Assembly (NCBI RefSeq): GCF_954871325.1
Contig: NC_088775.1
Location: 42,013,561-42,077,560 of the forward strand
From: Gordionus sp. m RMFG-2023
Taxonomy: Eukaryota > Nematomorpha > Gordioida > Chordodea > Parachordodidae
Length of the DNA stretch: 64,000 nucleotides
Direction of reading: 5' to 3'
Each line of letters opens with the position of its first letter. Positions within the stretch are counted from its first letter, which is position 1. Below the pieces are notes generated by a model. The model was not told the DNA's origin. It did not search any database and saw only the letters and a program-made list of their open reading frames with translations. Made by a program: the position numbers and the translations under genes. Positions 22,741 to 34,240 of this stretch are shown here, in pieces.

Positions 22741-25700
22741 TATGGAGAGACATGAAGCATCTCCTGTTCATGCAAATTGTGAATATGCATATATGGCATG
22801 GATTTCTCTGAAGCGTATTGATGACCATCTTTTATTCAACCGAGAAGAAATTATAACCCAAAATCGTTTTATTATCATTAATATAATTGATGCTATTGTA
22901 TATTTAATACGAGGCAATGTTGCGTTTTGGGGAAGCAATTCTAATAATGGTAATTTTTCAAGGCTTATAACTTTGATCTCAAAAAATGTCCCAGTATTAA
23001 GGGCATATCTAGAGAAAAATAGTACTTATGGCAATAAAATATTGAGACCACATATAAACTTCATATCCTATGGCCATGTAAAAAAATTAGCTGAGATAAT
23101 GAAAATAAAAATATTGAATCAAATAATTAAGCAAATTATGTCAAATTGTAGCTTAATATTAGATGGCACATATGATATTTTAAAAAAAGAATGTGTTGCC
23201 TTAATTATAAGGTATATTCAAGATTATCCACATCCAGTGGAAAGAATTATTAATATTTTTACAACTTCTGATACAACCGGAGAAAATATTAAAAATAATG
23301 TTTAGTCTAAGTTAAAAGCATTACATCTTCCACTAAAATACCTCATTGGTCAAAGTATGGATGGTGCCAATAATATGAGAGGTGTTAATAAGGGAACAGG
23401 CTCTAATATTAAAAGAGGCTCCTAAAGCAATTTATGTGTGGTGTCATGCTCATAGACTTAATTTAATTGTTATTCGTATATGTGCTCATGGAAATGAAAT
23501 TAAAAACTCGATGGGAATTTTAGACGAACTCTATAATTTTATGAATGGAGTTACGTCAAGGGGTTTTTATGAAATTCCAGATGCAAAAGTCCAAAAAATC
23601 TCTAAAAAGAATAAAAAATACAACACGGTAGATGAATATAATTTTTCTAAGAAATTTATTTATTTTCAGAAATTGGGCCTCATCTTTCAAAGCATTAGAA
23701 AATTTTTTAAATGTTTAAGAATATATTATAGCCTCATTGAATGAGCTAAGCAATTCTGATGACCCAATCACATCTTTAATTGCTGAGGGATTATTATCAA
23801 GAATAAAAAAATATGATTTTATTTTAAGCTTATTTATTTTAAAAATTATCTTAAAATGCACACACGAAACCTGCATTGAATTGCAGGCTATAGGAAATGA
23901 TCTAGCTATGGTAAGTAAATTAATACAACATACAAAAAATAAATTTCAAAGATTAAGAGGTAAATTATTATCATATATTTAAATTATATTTTGTAATTAA
24001 GCTAATAGTGATAATATTTTCTCCAAATTACATCATGATGTTAAATCCTTTATGGATGAAAATAATATTATATCGGATATCTATAATATTAGGTCAATAT
24101 TCAAATTGGATCAAACAGAGTTTGATAATTATATTGAACAACAAAAAGAGAAGTTAAGAAAAGTTTATTTTAAAAATAATATTTTATTTTTTAGATATAA
24201 AAACGATAATTTTTACCCAATAATTAACATGATAATTAAACATTTAAATGAAAGATTTAATTATGATACACTTCATTTTTTAAATCAAATTTCTATATTT
24301 ACTCCTGCTGGATTAGCAGACAATGAGTGTATAGAAATTTCCCAGATATCGGAAATTGCTGGTTTATATCATTTTGATCCACAGAAAATAGTGGATGAAT
24401 ATTTCAATTACCGAGTTTTATATTTAGATTCCTCATCAGTTATTTATAATAAAGATCTCATGAATACAAGGAAAAATCATACCTTATATGACGAAAGTAA
24501 TTAATTTTAATAACAACATAATTTTAATATATGTTTAAAGATGAAAACATAAATGATATTAAAACCAACAATACAAAAAAATGGCTAAAATATTCGTTTA
24601 TATTACCATATAGATTATTAGCTAAATTAAATTCTTTTCCATGTTTAAAAAGATTATATAAATATTTTATAACTCCCAACTACCTCGTGCTCTGCTGAAA
24701 GAGCTATGAGTAAAGTTAAAATAGTTAAAACTCGCATAAGAAATAAAATTTCTGATAGCTTTTTAGAAAATTTATTATTAATATCTAGAGGACTGCAAGG
24801 TAATTTTTTCGCAACCCGAGCCCGAATTTTAAAAAAAATTTTGTCCGAGCCCGACCCGAGCCCGAGCACACATTTTTTAGTCCAACCCGACCCGAGCCCG
24901 AATAAAATTTTTCAATTTGCGTTTGAATATTCTAATAGCCAAAAAAAATTTATGTGTATTTATTGATCGCCACCTTAAATTAAAGTTTATTTGACGGCCA
25001 TAATCTATTCAAGATATATAATAAGTTGCATTTTATTTAATTTGTAAAAAATATTATAAAAAGATTAATATACAAGCGAATTTAAAAATTATATCGATTA
25101 TAAAAAATTAAAATAAAAGCATCATTTATGTCGAATTGATAATGATATAAAAGTTATAAATATATAATGAACATATTATATTATATTAACATATCAATAT
25201 CATTATCAAAAGTATCACAAAGTGAATAATTATGATATATAAATAAAGAGGCGTCCAGTTTATCTGGCTTTAAACAAGTCTTTTTCTCTTCAAAGGCCCT
25301 ACCAGCAGCTGAAAACGCTCTTTCACTGATATCGGACGAAGCAGGGATAGCTAGGAAGAGCTAAAATACTTAAATTTGGAAATTCATTGTGGTTTGTTTT
25401 CCACCAATTTAAAATATCATCATCTTCTATATATAATTTAGGATCTAGGTATTTTTTAAGCTCGTCAACTTCGGCGCTAGCATCAGAAAACGCATTGTCA
25501 GCCTCCCATAGAGAGAAATCCAAAAACGTATCTACCTCAGTATTTTCTTAAGAAAAAAAATATTCATAATATAATAATAATATTAAAAGATGTATATTTA
25601 CTTTATTATTTTTAATAAATAATTTAATAATTTAATGAACCTTTATTTACTACTCTATCCGTTGAGCAGGAGCTAGATGGTGAGTTGATATTTATAGACT

Positions 25701-28370
25701 TTTTCTCAATAATATCTGTTGATTTTCTCTGCATTCATCAACATGTTAATATGTTGACACAAATCTTTATAATTTTCTCGGAATAACAATTTCATATCCC
25801 GAAATTTTGGGCACAAAAACGTCGAAATTTTGTGGAACACATCTATTTGAAATTTATCCATAAATATTTTTTGGCATCTATGCGATAGCTGATTTAGCTA
25901 AGAGTTTAGGTTAGGATGCGCTAAAAAACTTAATATTTTATGATAGCACCATATGACTTTGTGAATTGTGGGTTTTAAATCACTCTCAAGTTCATCACTC
26001 GCAATTTTAAAAGGCGTCAGAAACTTGATAAGATCCCTCATCATTTCAAAATCGATATTTTCGAGTCTAATCGGCTCTCCTCTGGATTTGAGGATCTCCA
26101 ATATTTCATTATATTGATTAAAAATCGATTCAATCATATTTAGCCTGCTATTCCATCTAGTCTCAACACACATATGGAGAGTTTTATCGAGCTGATTAAC
26201 TAATCTGAAAATTTAATGATATTTTAATAAAAAGTTAATTTAACATACCCACTCTGTTTCATATAAGTTACTAAACTTTTACAATCAACAAAAAATTGAT
26301 ATATCTCCGAACTTTGTGATTCAATATTTTTGTTATCAAAAGTATTCCTTAATACTGTGTTTAATAGATGAGAAGAACAATTTAATCTTTTATGATTTTC
26401 AAAGGCTTTAATCATATTTGCTCCTTGGTCTGTAATGATTGGAATTTCCGATAAGTATGCCCTGCTGTATCCTGATATAAAGAATACATGGATTTTTATA
26501 AATATTTTTAATGAAATCAATACCTAACAAGGTGAAATTTCTTATAATTTCCTTTTTAATATTTTCACCTGTCTTTTTTTCAAGTTCAAACTTGCATGTA
26601 AATAATATTAAGTTTTCCAGGAATCATTTAAGAAATGAATTGTAAGAGTTACATAGGATACTTTCTTATAATCATTAGTCCAAAGGTCTGTGGTGGCTAT
26701 AAAAAATTAATAATAATTTAACCATATTTTCATAAATTTGTTACCAGCACATCGACCCTTTTTCATATATGCATTTAATATCGTAAATAATTTATTGCGC
26801 ATACTATCAGCAGTACCTATTAAATTTCTAGAAATTGTCGTGGGATTTGGAATGATGCTTTTAACATCAATATTTCCATATATTGAACCAATTTTTGCAA
26901 AATATTGGCAACAATCAACAAAGCCTTCCCCATGAATTGTATCAAATGATCTCAAATCACGTCTACAAAACATAGTAAGCACCTTTGTACACTCTTTTTT
27001 TTAATTTGGTACAACTTTTGAGTTTTTTGGGATCAGTACCAAAAAGGCTATCAATTGTTATTTGAGTCTTATTACTCTCTATTGTATATACACATTTATG
27101 CCTTTTTAGTTGATTTGTGCCTAAAATAATTTAATAAGATCATATTTTATGTATAAATATCTAACCTGTTGTAATTGAATTGTATACATAAATAAATTTG
27201 CATATAATGCATATAACGTAATTAACTTTTTCCAGACATCAGATTTGCCATTGACATTTTCCTTTACTTCATACTCATTGGTCCTAATCTTTTCACAAAT
27301 TTTTTTTAATTTGACATCCATTGAAATTTTTTTTTAATATGAGTATTTAATTAGGCTGTCTAAAATCTAAAAAAAAATACATTTATATATTGGTCCACTT
27401 CTTTTATTCACTATAACAATACCTAGTTCAATCTCAAAAACTTTAACCTCTATCCTGTTTATAAGTTCAACCCATTTAAATTTTAAATAAGGAATTAGTA
27501 TAATATTAATAACTATCAATCTACTATTCAAAATCAACTATTTAAATACTAATAACAAAACAATACTAGATTTAAGAGTTTATCATTAATCTATTGAATT
27601 TTAGAACTAGTTTCAGATTGAATCTCTATATCTATTATAATTTATAGTAGATTTGAGAGATGATTTAAATCTCTAATAATTAGTATTTCAACATTAGAAA
27701 AATTTAATATGTAAGAAAGATCTACTTACTACAGATTATGGTAAAAATAATATAAATAAGGACAATTTTACTACTACTAATTATAGAAAGCGAATAATTA
27801 AGGTTATTAGGATTATTTTAAAAATAATTATGATCAATTTGTATTTGGAAAAAACAGCATTATAGAAGGTTTTATAGGAGAATGTATATAATAAAATAAT
27901 AAATGAAATAATAAAACTTATCTTTAGTACATAAAATCTTGTACTCTACTGGGGAAACACAATTAAGTGATAAAATTTTAGGTATCCGGTAAAAATATAA
28001 AATAATAATTGATAATGACATGACATGTTATTATGATTGACATTTTAAGGATAAAATGTCATAAATAAAAAATGGTATGATTTTATATTTACGTAAAATT
28101 ATAAATTTTAATGACTATTTAGGATATTAATATTATTATTTATTTTTCGGGTCGGACAGCTCTTACGACCCGAACCCGAAAAAAACTTTTTTCATGTCCG
28201 TATCCCGAAGTCCTCTATTAATATCTAGTGAAATTGATATTTTAGATACATTAAATACAGAGGATATTATTACAGACTTTGCACTGACATCTAAATGACT
28301 ATCTAGTTTTTTAATCGCATAGTCCATATATTTATTTATATTAAACAGCAATAAATTTATGAATATGTCA
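22741..28370 (+). pseudogene. hAT-1: ZMYM1/TTF-type hAT transposase gene, 5'-truncated and split
   Basis: This is the transposase of a DUF4371-type hAT. 22742-23305 carries ERHEAS, AFWGSNSNNGNF and ILDGTYD; 23350-23620 has QSMDGANNMRG, WCHAHRLNL and LDELYNFMNGV; 24052-24504 has STPAGL-like IFTPAGLADNE; 24690-24786 has the hATC start ERAMSKVKIVKTRIRNKISD. Coding then breaks at the inner hAT (24787-28216) and resumes at 28217 with SSEIDILDTL and FALTSK to about 28340. The first part of the gene, before ERHEAS, is missing: its place is taken by the gypsy fossil. Stops and frame changes show that it is no longer functional. It matches hAT-2 along its whole length. Confidence 0.88.
24787..28216 (-). 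mobile_element. Inner hAT transposon (BED-finger, Hermes-like), 3430 bp
   Basis: The ends are agaggactgcaaggt and ...tcccgaagtcctct, sharing the inverted octamer AGAGGACT. The direct repeat attaatatct flanks both sides (24777-24786 and 28217-28226). Ten bases is longer than the hAT-standard eight, so the real duplication may lie inside it. GC-rich subterminal words (cccgagcccga) occur at both ends. The minus strand carries, in order, SDVWKK and a BED-type finger CIICKF...GTNQLKRHKC (27300-27070, with a GT-AG intron at about 27123-27167), FDTIHGEGFVDCC and NPTTISRNL (26940-26800), PIITDQGANMIKAFENHKRL with CSSHLLNTVL (26430-26340), ETRWNSRLNMIE (26170), DILNWWKTN and PNLSILAL (25440-25350), and finally the hATC motif SERAFSAAGR (about 25300). 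Only a few frame changes interrupt it, so it is younger than its host hAT-1. Confidence 0.88.
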
Positions 28371-28542
28371 TTATAATTTAATTTTTTTTAATATTTAAAT
28401 AAATTTATAAAATTGAAACTATTTTAAAACTTTAATTTACAAGTCCCTTTATAATTAGTCATTTTTAGGTAGCCTTTTGCTCCACATTTATTTATATTCA
28501 TCATATTATTTTAAATATATTCAACATTAAAAAGTAGTGTTG

Positions 28543-28850
28543 TTAATTAGTCGAGTTCTAAAAACTTTAGCGACTAAATTAGTCTATTAGTCGACTAAAA
28601 CAACTAATTAGTCGACTAAAACGACTAATTTAGTTGACTAAAACGACTAATATAGTCGACTAAAGCGACTAATATAGTCGACTAAAACAACTAACATAGT
28701 CGACTAAAAAGACTAACATAGTCTACTAAAACGACTAATATAGTCGACTAAAACGACTAATATAGTCGACTAAAACGACTAATATAGTCGACTAAAACAA
28801 CTAATTTAGTCGACTAAAACGACTAATTTAGTCGATAAAGTTGATCTTTT
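28543..28850 (+). repeat. TCGACTAA minisatellite, left arm
   Basis: About 13 copies of a ~22-bp unit, tagtcgactaaaacgactaa with small variants. Each contains the perfect 10-bp palindrome TAGTCGACTA. The array starts immediately inside the terminus, and its inverted counterpart is at 40303-40470. Confidence 0.92.
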
Positions 28851-28859
28851 TAGTTAGCA

Positions 28860-29765
28860 GCATATATAGGTAAAGGTAAAAATATATATTGTAAACATAT
28901 TAAGTTAAAATTTATGTGAAGATTTTCCATAGAAAAGTGTTAATTGTCATAATCAATTTTTGAATTTTTTTAAAACAAAAATGTAAAAATATATATTGTA
29001 AAGATGTTAAAATAAAATTTCAGCGAAGATGTACCATAGAAAAGTGACAATTGTCATAATCGTTATTTTTGAACTTTTTTGAATTTTTTTAAAACAAATA
29101 GGTAAAAATATATATTGTAAAGATGTTAAAATAAAATTTCAGTGAAGATGTACCATAGAAACGTGACAATTGTCATAATCGTTATTTTTGAACTTTTTTG
29201 AATTTTTTTAAAACAAATAGGTAAAAATATATATTGTAAAGATTTTAAAATAAAATTTCAGTGAAGATGTACCAAAGAAAAGTGTTTATTGTCAAAATCG
29301 TTATTTTTGAACTTTTGAATTTTTTTAAAGTAAATAGGTGGGAATATATATTGTAAAAAATGTTAGAATAAAATTTCAGTGAAGATGTACCATAGAAAAG
29401 TGGCAATTGTCATAATCGCTATTTTTGAACTTTTTTGAATTTTTTTAAAGCAAATAGGCAAAAATATATATTGTAAAGATGTTAAAATAAAATTTCAGTG
29501 AAGATGTACCATAGAAAAGTGACAATTGTCATAATCGTTATTTTTGAATTTTTTCTAAGCAAATATGTAAATATATATATTGTAGACATGTTAAATTAAA
29601 ATTTTAGTGAAGATTCCTCAGAAAAGTGACAATTGCCATAATCGTTATTATTGAACTTTTTTGAATTTTTTCACAGCAAATAGGTATAAATATTTATTGT
29701 AAACATGTTAAGTTAAAATTTCAGTTAAGATGTACCATTGAAAAGTAACAATTGTCTATTTTTCA
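28860..29765 (+). repeat. ~118-bp satellite, left arm, about 8 copies
   Basis: The monomer contains aaaaatatatattgtaaaga, aaatttcagtgaagatgtac and gaaaagtgacaattgtcata, ending in an A/T-rich gtta(t)ttttgaa stretch. The unit length is close to 118-120 bp. The palindrome GACAATTGTC appears in most monomers. The first and last monomers are the most diverged. Confidence 0.93.
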
Positions 29766-31225
29766 ACTTTTTAGCTGAAACGAGCAGACTTTTAGCCTAC
29801 GCCCCTTTATCTTATTGGGCGAGCTTGCTAAATAATATCAAAAATTACGATCGGACCATATAAATTTTTTACTTTTAATTTTTATTTAAAATTTATCAGG
29901 TATAAACATTAAAAAATATATACTTAACATTTGTCCATAGTACAAATAATTGTTGTGGGTGTTATATGTGGGAAAAGCTTATGAGATTAAAAAACTTCTT
30001 AGATTTTATTTGCTTGGCAGCTCCTATGATTGGATACCTAAATCTATATTCTATAAAGGTGCCTTATAAAAAAATCTTAAGATTATAATTATTTTTTTAA
30101 ATTTAAATTTTTGTAAAAGTGATAACTTTGTTCAACAGGTCCCAATAGCAGGTTGAGGCAAACCACTTCAAGATAAAATATTGAAATGCATTTTTATTTA
30201 TTAATAGTGATATGTATTGAATAATTTTATTGTTCAAAATATGATATTACTTATAAATTGAAGCTAATAATATATAAAATTGAAACTTAATTTTGGCTAA
30301 TTTAATAAACATTTTGGACATAAAAAAATATGAATTAGAGATTAAGATTTCTAAGCATTCCCAAACCAATCATACCTGTGATGAAGTACTTAAGTGCTTG
30401 AAGTCCTTTAAAAAAGAGACGACAGGTGGGTTAGATGGTTTTAGACACGGTTTTTTTCCTGATTTAATTCAATGCTATGATAATGGATTTATTGACCCTT
30501 TGATGAAATGATTAACTAAACTTTGCAATAATATCCTCTTATGATAAATTCCTCTTTGTATTCGTCCAATTCATTTTGGCGCTCGTCTTGTTTCTTTAAC
30601 CAAGCCGGATCACGGCGGCAAAAGACTTTTCTGGAATGTCTCGTGTGTTACCTCCTTTCCGGCTAACTGAAATACCGCACCCCTGGAACTCCGAGAACTC
30701 TAAGTTTTATAAATATAGATTCCTCCCTAATTCTTTTAAATTTATTCCCCTTATTTTTAGCGTTCTGGGAAACCCCGGTCCCCATTCTCTAAAGTTCTTA
30801 AATCAATTGGGTAGAAGAATTGCATAAGGACAGGGGTCAAAAACGAGTCCTTATCTCTTAAACAAAAAATCCAATTCTAAATCCTAAAAATGTTTCTTTG
30901 AAACCTCCCTTTTCCTTCCTAGTTCAGCACCTATAATTTGCAAAATATTTTTTTAGCGCTTTAAATCAGGGTATTTGACCGGTAAAATATGTTCAAATTC
31001 AAATATGTTTTTTTAAGTTAATATCTATATTATTAATTTTTTAAATTCATTGTCTTTAAATAACTAACATTTAACTATCCATAGCAGATTCTTGTTCTGA
31101 TTCATATTCAATATTATTATTTTCTTTAATATTTTTTAATCAATTTTCCTGATGTCTTAGATCTTCAATCGATTTCTATTTTTATAAGAATATTAACCCA
31201 AATCGACCTATTTCCATTAAATTCT
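29766..31225 (+). repeat. Left inner arm of the palindrome
   Basis: This segment is repeated in inverted orientation at about 32768-34240. Matched landmarks are ctgaaacgagcagactttta (29775) with its inverse at about 34230, and aagccggatcacggcggcaa (about 30602) with its inverse near 33380. The inner limit is marked by taacccaaatcgacctattt. Arms agree closely by eye, with scattered substitutions and small indels. Confidence 0.9.
30293..30825 (+). pseudogene. LINE-type reverse-transcriptase fragment, left arm
   Basis: The frame at 30293-30511 contains SFKKETTGGLDGFRHGFFPD, the GG-DG motif that opens the RT domain in a group of LINE-like proteins. Further on, ARLVSLTKPDHGGKRL matches the following 'K..GG.R' motif. 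Then FIPLIFSVLGNPGPHSLKFL with NQLGRRI resembles the C-terminal region of the same proteins. The catalytic YxDD part is absent, so the element was internally deleted before or after capture. The family assignment is by motif only. Confidence 0.65.
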
Positions 31226-32767
31226 TAGTTCAATGATATAAAAATAATTAAAATTACGTTTAAAATGTTAGCCTTTTCCCTTTGAAAAAATATTTTTTTA
31301 GAAGTATCTTTATACTTACTATCAATTTAGTTTTGAAAAAAAAACTTAATTCCATTTTTTAAAAATTGTATTCAACGAAATATAATTTAATCAAAAATTT
31401 AATTTCTAAATTAACCCTTTAAAGCTCGACTCTTTAAAATAAAACTAAAAAAATTTTTTTATAAAAAATCTTCTTATAGGGTTTAAAATTTGATTTCCGA
31501 AATAAATAATGAAGATAGAGCTTAATTTGAGGCGGAAGAGAAAAAAATTCTCTACCGTTGTACGTTAAATAATTTTTTAAAAAAATAAATGTTGAGTGTT
31601 TTTTATTTTTGGCGCCATATCTTTAACGGTCAATAGCTGGAAAACGGTAATAGTACAAATCGAGTTTGAAACGATACAAATCGGTACAAATCAATCCCGT
31701 TTTAAAAATTTGAAAAATCTCAAATTTTGAATATTGGGTGGGGGGCTAACTTCACGCTACAATATAAGGTTTAAAATTTGATTTCCGAAATAAATAATGA
31801 AGATAAAGCTTAATTTGAGGCATCATTAGGAAGAGAAAAAAATTCTCTACCGTTGGACGTTAAAAATTATTTTAAAAAAAAATAAATTTTGAGTGTCTGA
31901 AAACGGTACAAATCGGTACAAATCATTCTCTATCGACCTATTCACTTTTTATTTTTAAGTTCAAAAGTTGGGGGTCTGTCGTGAAGTTGGCCCCCCATTT
32001 TGTTCTTTGAATATCTCAAAAACGGTGATGGTACAAATCGAACTGAAAACGGTACAAATCGGGTACTAATCACACCAACTGATAAACCATTGAAAATCAA
32101 AAATTGTGGGGCCAACTTCACTGACCTAAATAAAATTCATTGTTTTTTTTGAAATTATATTTTTTACCAAAACGGTGGGGGGGGGAGAGGGGGTATTTTT
32201 ATTTTAATTTAAGAAAAAATTTACCATTTACTTTCAAAAATATTAATGGTTATATTTATAATAATAATAATATAAGGAAAGTTACAATATTTATGTTATG
32301 TTATAAAATCAAAAAAAATAATGATTAAGGAAAGAAAAAAAAGAATATTATATACTATATCTATATTTCGCGAGAAACAATTTATGATATTTATATCAAT
32401 ATTTAAACCAGGGTTGGCAAGTCGGTCAATTGACCAGTCTAATTCAGTCAATTGACCAAAGGAGTATTTGTCCTGGTTAAATACGGTCAAATTGATCACA
32501 ATTTTTGCTTATTTTTTGGGTCAACAATATCAAGAGGGGAATCTCACTAGTAGTGAATTTAATGAAGTATCTGATATAATTCTAGAATTAGCTAATTTAC
32601 AAGATAGTGATGACCAAAATATTTTAAGTGATATAATTAATTTCAATGTTTAATATAGCGAATTAGGAAAGTAGTAATTTCCAAAAACAATCAATTCCGA
32701 CCTCAATAAATTAAAATTTTCCCACCACATTAAGAAATTAATAATTCCTAGTTTTACTTCTTATTTT
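31226..32767. other. Central spacer of the giant element
   Basis: This is the unique sequence between the inverted arms. It contains a ~288-bp direct duplication (gatttccgaaataaataatg at about 31490 and 31779, each followed by attctctaccgtt), repeated cggtacaaatcg words (31670-32060), G-rich short runs, and a hAT-like end at 32409. It encodes nothing recognisable except the short frame at 32468-32653. Confidence 0.75.
32409..32655 (+). mobile_element. Possible hAT end and coding remnant in spacer
   Basis: The string cagggttggcaagtcggtca at 32409 resembles hAT-type termini. It is followed by a 61-residue frame with GQQYQEGNLTSSEF and DIILELANLQD, which is acidic and of unknown family. No right terminus or target duplication was found. 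Confidence 0.35.
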
Positions 32768-34240
32768 GAAGGAAATAGGTCGATTTGGGTTAATATTCTT
32801 ATAAAAATAGAAATCAATTGAAGATCTAAGACATCAGGAAAATTGATTAAAAAATATTAAAGAATAATAATATTGAATATGAATAAGAACAAGAATCTGC
32901 TATGGATAGCTAAATGTTAGTTATTTAATGACAATGAATTTAAAAAATTAATAATATAGATATTAACTTAAAAAAACATATTTGAATTTGAACATATTTT
33001 ATCGGTCAAATACCCTGATTTAAACCGCTAAAAAAATATTTTGCAAATTATAGGTGCTGAACTATGAGGGAAAAGGGAGGTTTCGAAGAAAAATTTTTTG
33101 GATTTCGAATTGGATTTTTTGTTTAAGAGATAAGGACTCGTTTTTAACCCCTGTACTTAATGCAATTCTTCTACCCAATTGATTTAAGAACTTTAGGGAA
33201 TGGGGACCGGGGTTTCCCAGAACGCTAAAAATAAGGGGAATAAATATAAAAGAATTAGGGATAAATCTATATTTATTAAACTTATCGAGTTCTTGGAGTT
33301 CCAGGGGTGCGATATTTCCGTTAGCCGGAAAGGAGGTAACACACGAGACATCCCAGACAAGCCTTTTGCTGCCGTGATCCGGCTTGGTTAAAGAACAAGA
33401 CGAGCGCCAAAAAGAATTGGACGAATACAAAGAGGAACTTCTCATAAGAGGATATTATTGCAAAGTTTAGTTAATCATTTCATCAAAGGGTCAATAAAAC
33501 CATTATCATAGCATTGAATTAAATCAGGAAAAAAACCGTGTCTAAAACCATCTAACCCACCTGTCGTCCCTTTTTTAAAGGACTTCAAGCACTTAAGTAC
33601 TTCATTACAGGTATGATTGGTTTGGGAATGCTTAGAAATCTTAATCTCTATTTCATATTTATTTAATGTCCAAAATGTTTATTAAATTAGCCAAAATTAC
33701 GTTTCAATTTTATATATTATTAGCTTCAATTTATAAGTAATATCATATTTTGAACAATAAAATTATTCAATACATATCATTATTAATAAATAAAAATGCA
33801 TTTCAATATTTTATGGCCTAAAAAACCAATGGTTTAAGAAGCCTCTTGAAGTGGTTTGCCTCACCATGCTATTGGGACTTGTTGAACAAAATTATCACCT
33901 TTAAAAAAATAATTATAATCTTAAGATTTTTTTATAAGGCACCTTTATAAAATATAGATTTAGGTATCCAATCATAGGAGCTGCCAAGCAAATAAAATAT
34001 AAGAAGTTTTTTAATCTCATAAGCTTTTCCCACATATAACATCCACAACAATTATTTGTACTATGGACAAATGTTGAAGTATATATTTTTTAATGTTTAT
34101 ACCTGATAAATTTTAAATAAAAATTAAAAGTAAAAATTTTTTTCACCCGTCCGATCGTAATTTTTGATATTATTTAGCAAGCTCGCCCAATAAGATAAAG
34201 GGGCGTAGGCTAAAAGTCTGCTCGTTTCAGCTAAAAAGTT
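32768..34240 (-). repeat. Right inner arm of the palindrome
   Basis: Inverted copy of 29766-31225 with the same order of landmarks, including the LINE fragment on the minus strand. A few small indels distinguish it, for example an extra short stretch near 33815. Confidence 0.9.
33062..33700 (-). pseudogene. LINE-type reverse-transcriptase fragment, right arm
   Basis: The minus-strand frame 33445-33062 contains SLTKPDHGSKRLVW, then the same FIPLIFSVLGNPGPHSLKFL stretch as the left arm and TGVKNESLSLKQKIQ. The GG-DG part lies further on the minus strand at about 33570-33520. It is the mirror copy of the fragment at 30293-30825, so it was duplicated with the arm and was not inserted separately. 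Confidence 0.65.
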
